Assembly (NCBI GenBank): GCA_003644265.1
Contig: QNBX01000120.1
Coordinates: 1 to 13,763 of the forward strand
Direction of reading: 5' to 3'
DNA from: Planctomycetota bacterium
GTDB lineage: Bacteria > Planctomycetota > B15-G4
DNA: 13,763 nucleotides
Shown here: piece by piece, positions 12,936 through 13,763 of the stretch
Numbering within the stretch: position 1 is the stretch's first letter
Layout: every line of letters starts with the position of its first letter
The notes under the pieces: generated by a model
Database searches by the model: none
The model's input: the letters and a program-made list of their open reading frames with translations, nothing else
What the model was told of the DNA's origin: nothing
Program-made: the position numbers and the translations under genes

Positions 12936-13763
12936 CTAGCAGCCGGAGTCCGGCCACCACTCGAGGTAGTAGTCGATGCCGTAGTTCTCGATGATCCAAT
13001 CGCGCAGCAGGTAGACGAGCCACTGCGAGTAGTAGCTGTCGGTGCTGAACGGAACGTTCGGAGCGACCTCCTCCAGCGTGATCAGGCCGTCGCCGTCCCA
13101 GTCGAGGGTGGCCGGGTCCACGTCCGGGAAGTACAGCTCGAACCAGTCGGGCCGATAGAGATAGGTGTAGGTGGCGTAGTAGATGCCGTCCACGACGGGC
13201 GCGATCTGGTAGTGGTCGGCCTGGGTGACGACGCCGTCGCCGTTGAAGTCCAGCTCGCATGGCCCGGGCGGCGTGCCCTCGTACACGCTGAGGTAGACAC
13301 TCAGGCCATCGACTCCCTCGATCGACGTTCGGCACAGGAGATCCGCGCTGAGGTTGGCGTCCATGGGTGTCAACTGCGTTGGGTTCGTCGACCATGGATG
13401 CGCCGGAAGCCAGGACCAGACGGCGTCCGGGAAGCGCCCCTGGCCGTCGTTCCGCCTCACCGTGACGACCCCCTCGTCAAAGTCGGCCGTCACCAGGTCC
13501 GGGGATCCGTCCGCATCGACGTCCCCGATGAGGATCGCGCCCTGGTGAAATGACGCGAAGGGCTCAGTCGCCGTGAGCTGGCCCGCGCCGTCGTTGATCC
13601 AGACCGTGACCTCGACGGGCTCGGCGGGCTGCGGCCAGGCGCCAGTGGCGACGCCGAGCAGATCGAGGGCCCCGTCCACGTCGAGATCCGTGATCGCCTC
13701 GATGTGGACGCTGGACGCGGTCACGACGTCCTGGGCGAGGAGCGGCAGCGCGCTGCCGGGCTC
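12936..13763 (-). CDS. FG-GAP/VCBS-type secreted protein with EF-hand loops, 5' end outside the window
   Basis: 275 residues are visible and the frame is open to the right edge; the GTG at 13724 is internal, because coding-type sequence (SALPLLAQDVVTASS) continues upstream of it. The first part has FG-GAP-like repeats: ITDLDVDGALDLLGVATG, IGDVDADGSPDLVTADF and VTVRRNDGQGRF, whose DxDxDG loops usually bind calcium in beta-propeller proteins. Later come two EF-hand-type loops, DFNGDGVVTQAD and DWDGDGLITLEE, and an aromatic, Tyr/Trp-rich end (YYSQWLVYLL, YGIDYYLEWW). It is probably an exported, calcium-stabilised surface protein; the signal peptide would be to the right. No enzyme motif is seen. 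Confidence 0.8.
   Translation of the reverse strand, partial: EPGSALPLLAQDVVTASSVHIEAITDLDVDGALDLLGVATGAWPQPAEPVEVTVWINDGAGQLTATEPFASFHQGAILIGDVDADGSPDLVTADFDEGVVTVRRNDGQGRFPDAVWSWLPAHPWSTNPTQLTPMDANLSADLLCRTSIEGVDGLSVYLSVYEGTPPGPCELDFNGDGVVTQADHYQIAPVVDGIYYATYTYLYRPDWFELYFPDVDPATLDWDGDGLITLEEVAPNVPFSTDSYYSQWLVYLLRDWIIENYGIDYYLEWWPDSGC

Noticed and set aside
1..13763. CRISPR array, tRNA or rRNA genes, prophage or a defence island
   Set aside because: I saw no regularly spaced repeats, no tRNA-like cloverleaf or rRNA sequence, and no phage structural or known defence genes on either strand.

Overview
The window is GC-rich bacterial DNA, most likely from a member of the Planctomycetota. The case rests on secreted proteins built from beta-helix, cohesin-like, HYR and dockerin-like EF-hand modules, on an FG-GAP protein with EF-hand loops, and on a secreted protein family (GCSD...LGPR...FTG motif, TDLGxGxWRYE module, PxGxPxG...SNALR-TP tail) that I know mainly from planctomycete genomes. 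This assignment is made from memory of protein families and was not searched.

Layout. 122-153 is a GC hairpin; 170-2758 (-) is an 862-residue secreted multimodular protein with a good Shine-Dalgarno and a plausible sigma70 promoter about 320 bases upstream. 3151-3374 (+) is a decayed transposase fragment, followed by a possible divergent lipoprotein ORF (3396-3671, -). 3760-5436 (+) is a secreted protein of the planctomycete type. 5437-5952 holds no convincing intact gene, but has a minus-strand membrane-protein relic, a tiny ORF with a strong ribosome site and two perfect hairpins. 5953-7953 (+) is an exported serine hydrolase of the beta-lactamase/PBP-like superfamily with five Trp-centred repeats. 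7966-9117 (+) is a sulfatase gene that is frameshifted at both ends. 9247-11709 (-) is a membrane hybrid histidine kinase with two receiver domains. 12052-12902 (+) is a string of unrelated gene fragments, including an HTH-type start, the tail of a secreted protein and part of a YbjQ-family protein. 12936-13763 (-) is the 3' part of an FG-GAP/EF-hand secreted protein that runs off the right edge.

How it fits together. The intact genes are an envelope and extracellular set: calcium-loop proteins, a secreted hydrolase and a sensor kinase. I see no operon that ties them into one pathway; most are single genes facing different ways. The striking property of the window is the density of gene wreckage between them: transposase, sulfatase, regulator, YbjQ and membrane-protein pieces, with recognisable nonsense and frameshift lesions. 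I do not see a convincing new defence, mobile or biosynthetic system. Either real decay and rearrangement or local assembly error could explain the fragments, and the sequence alone does not separate the two.
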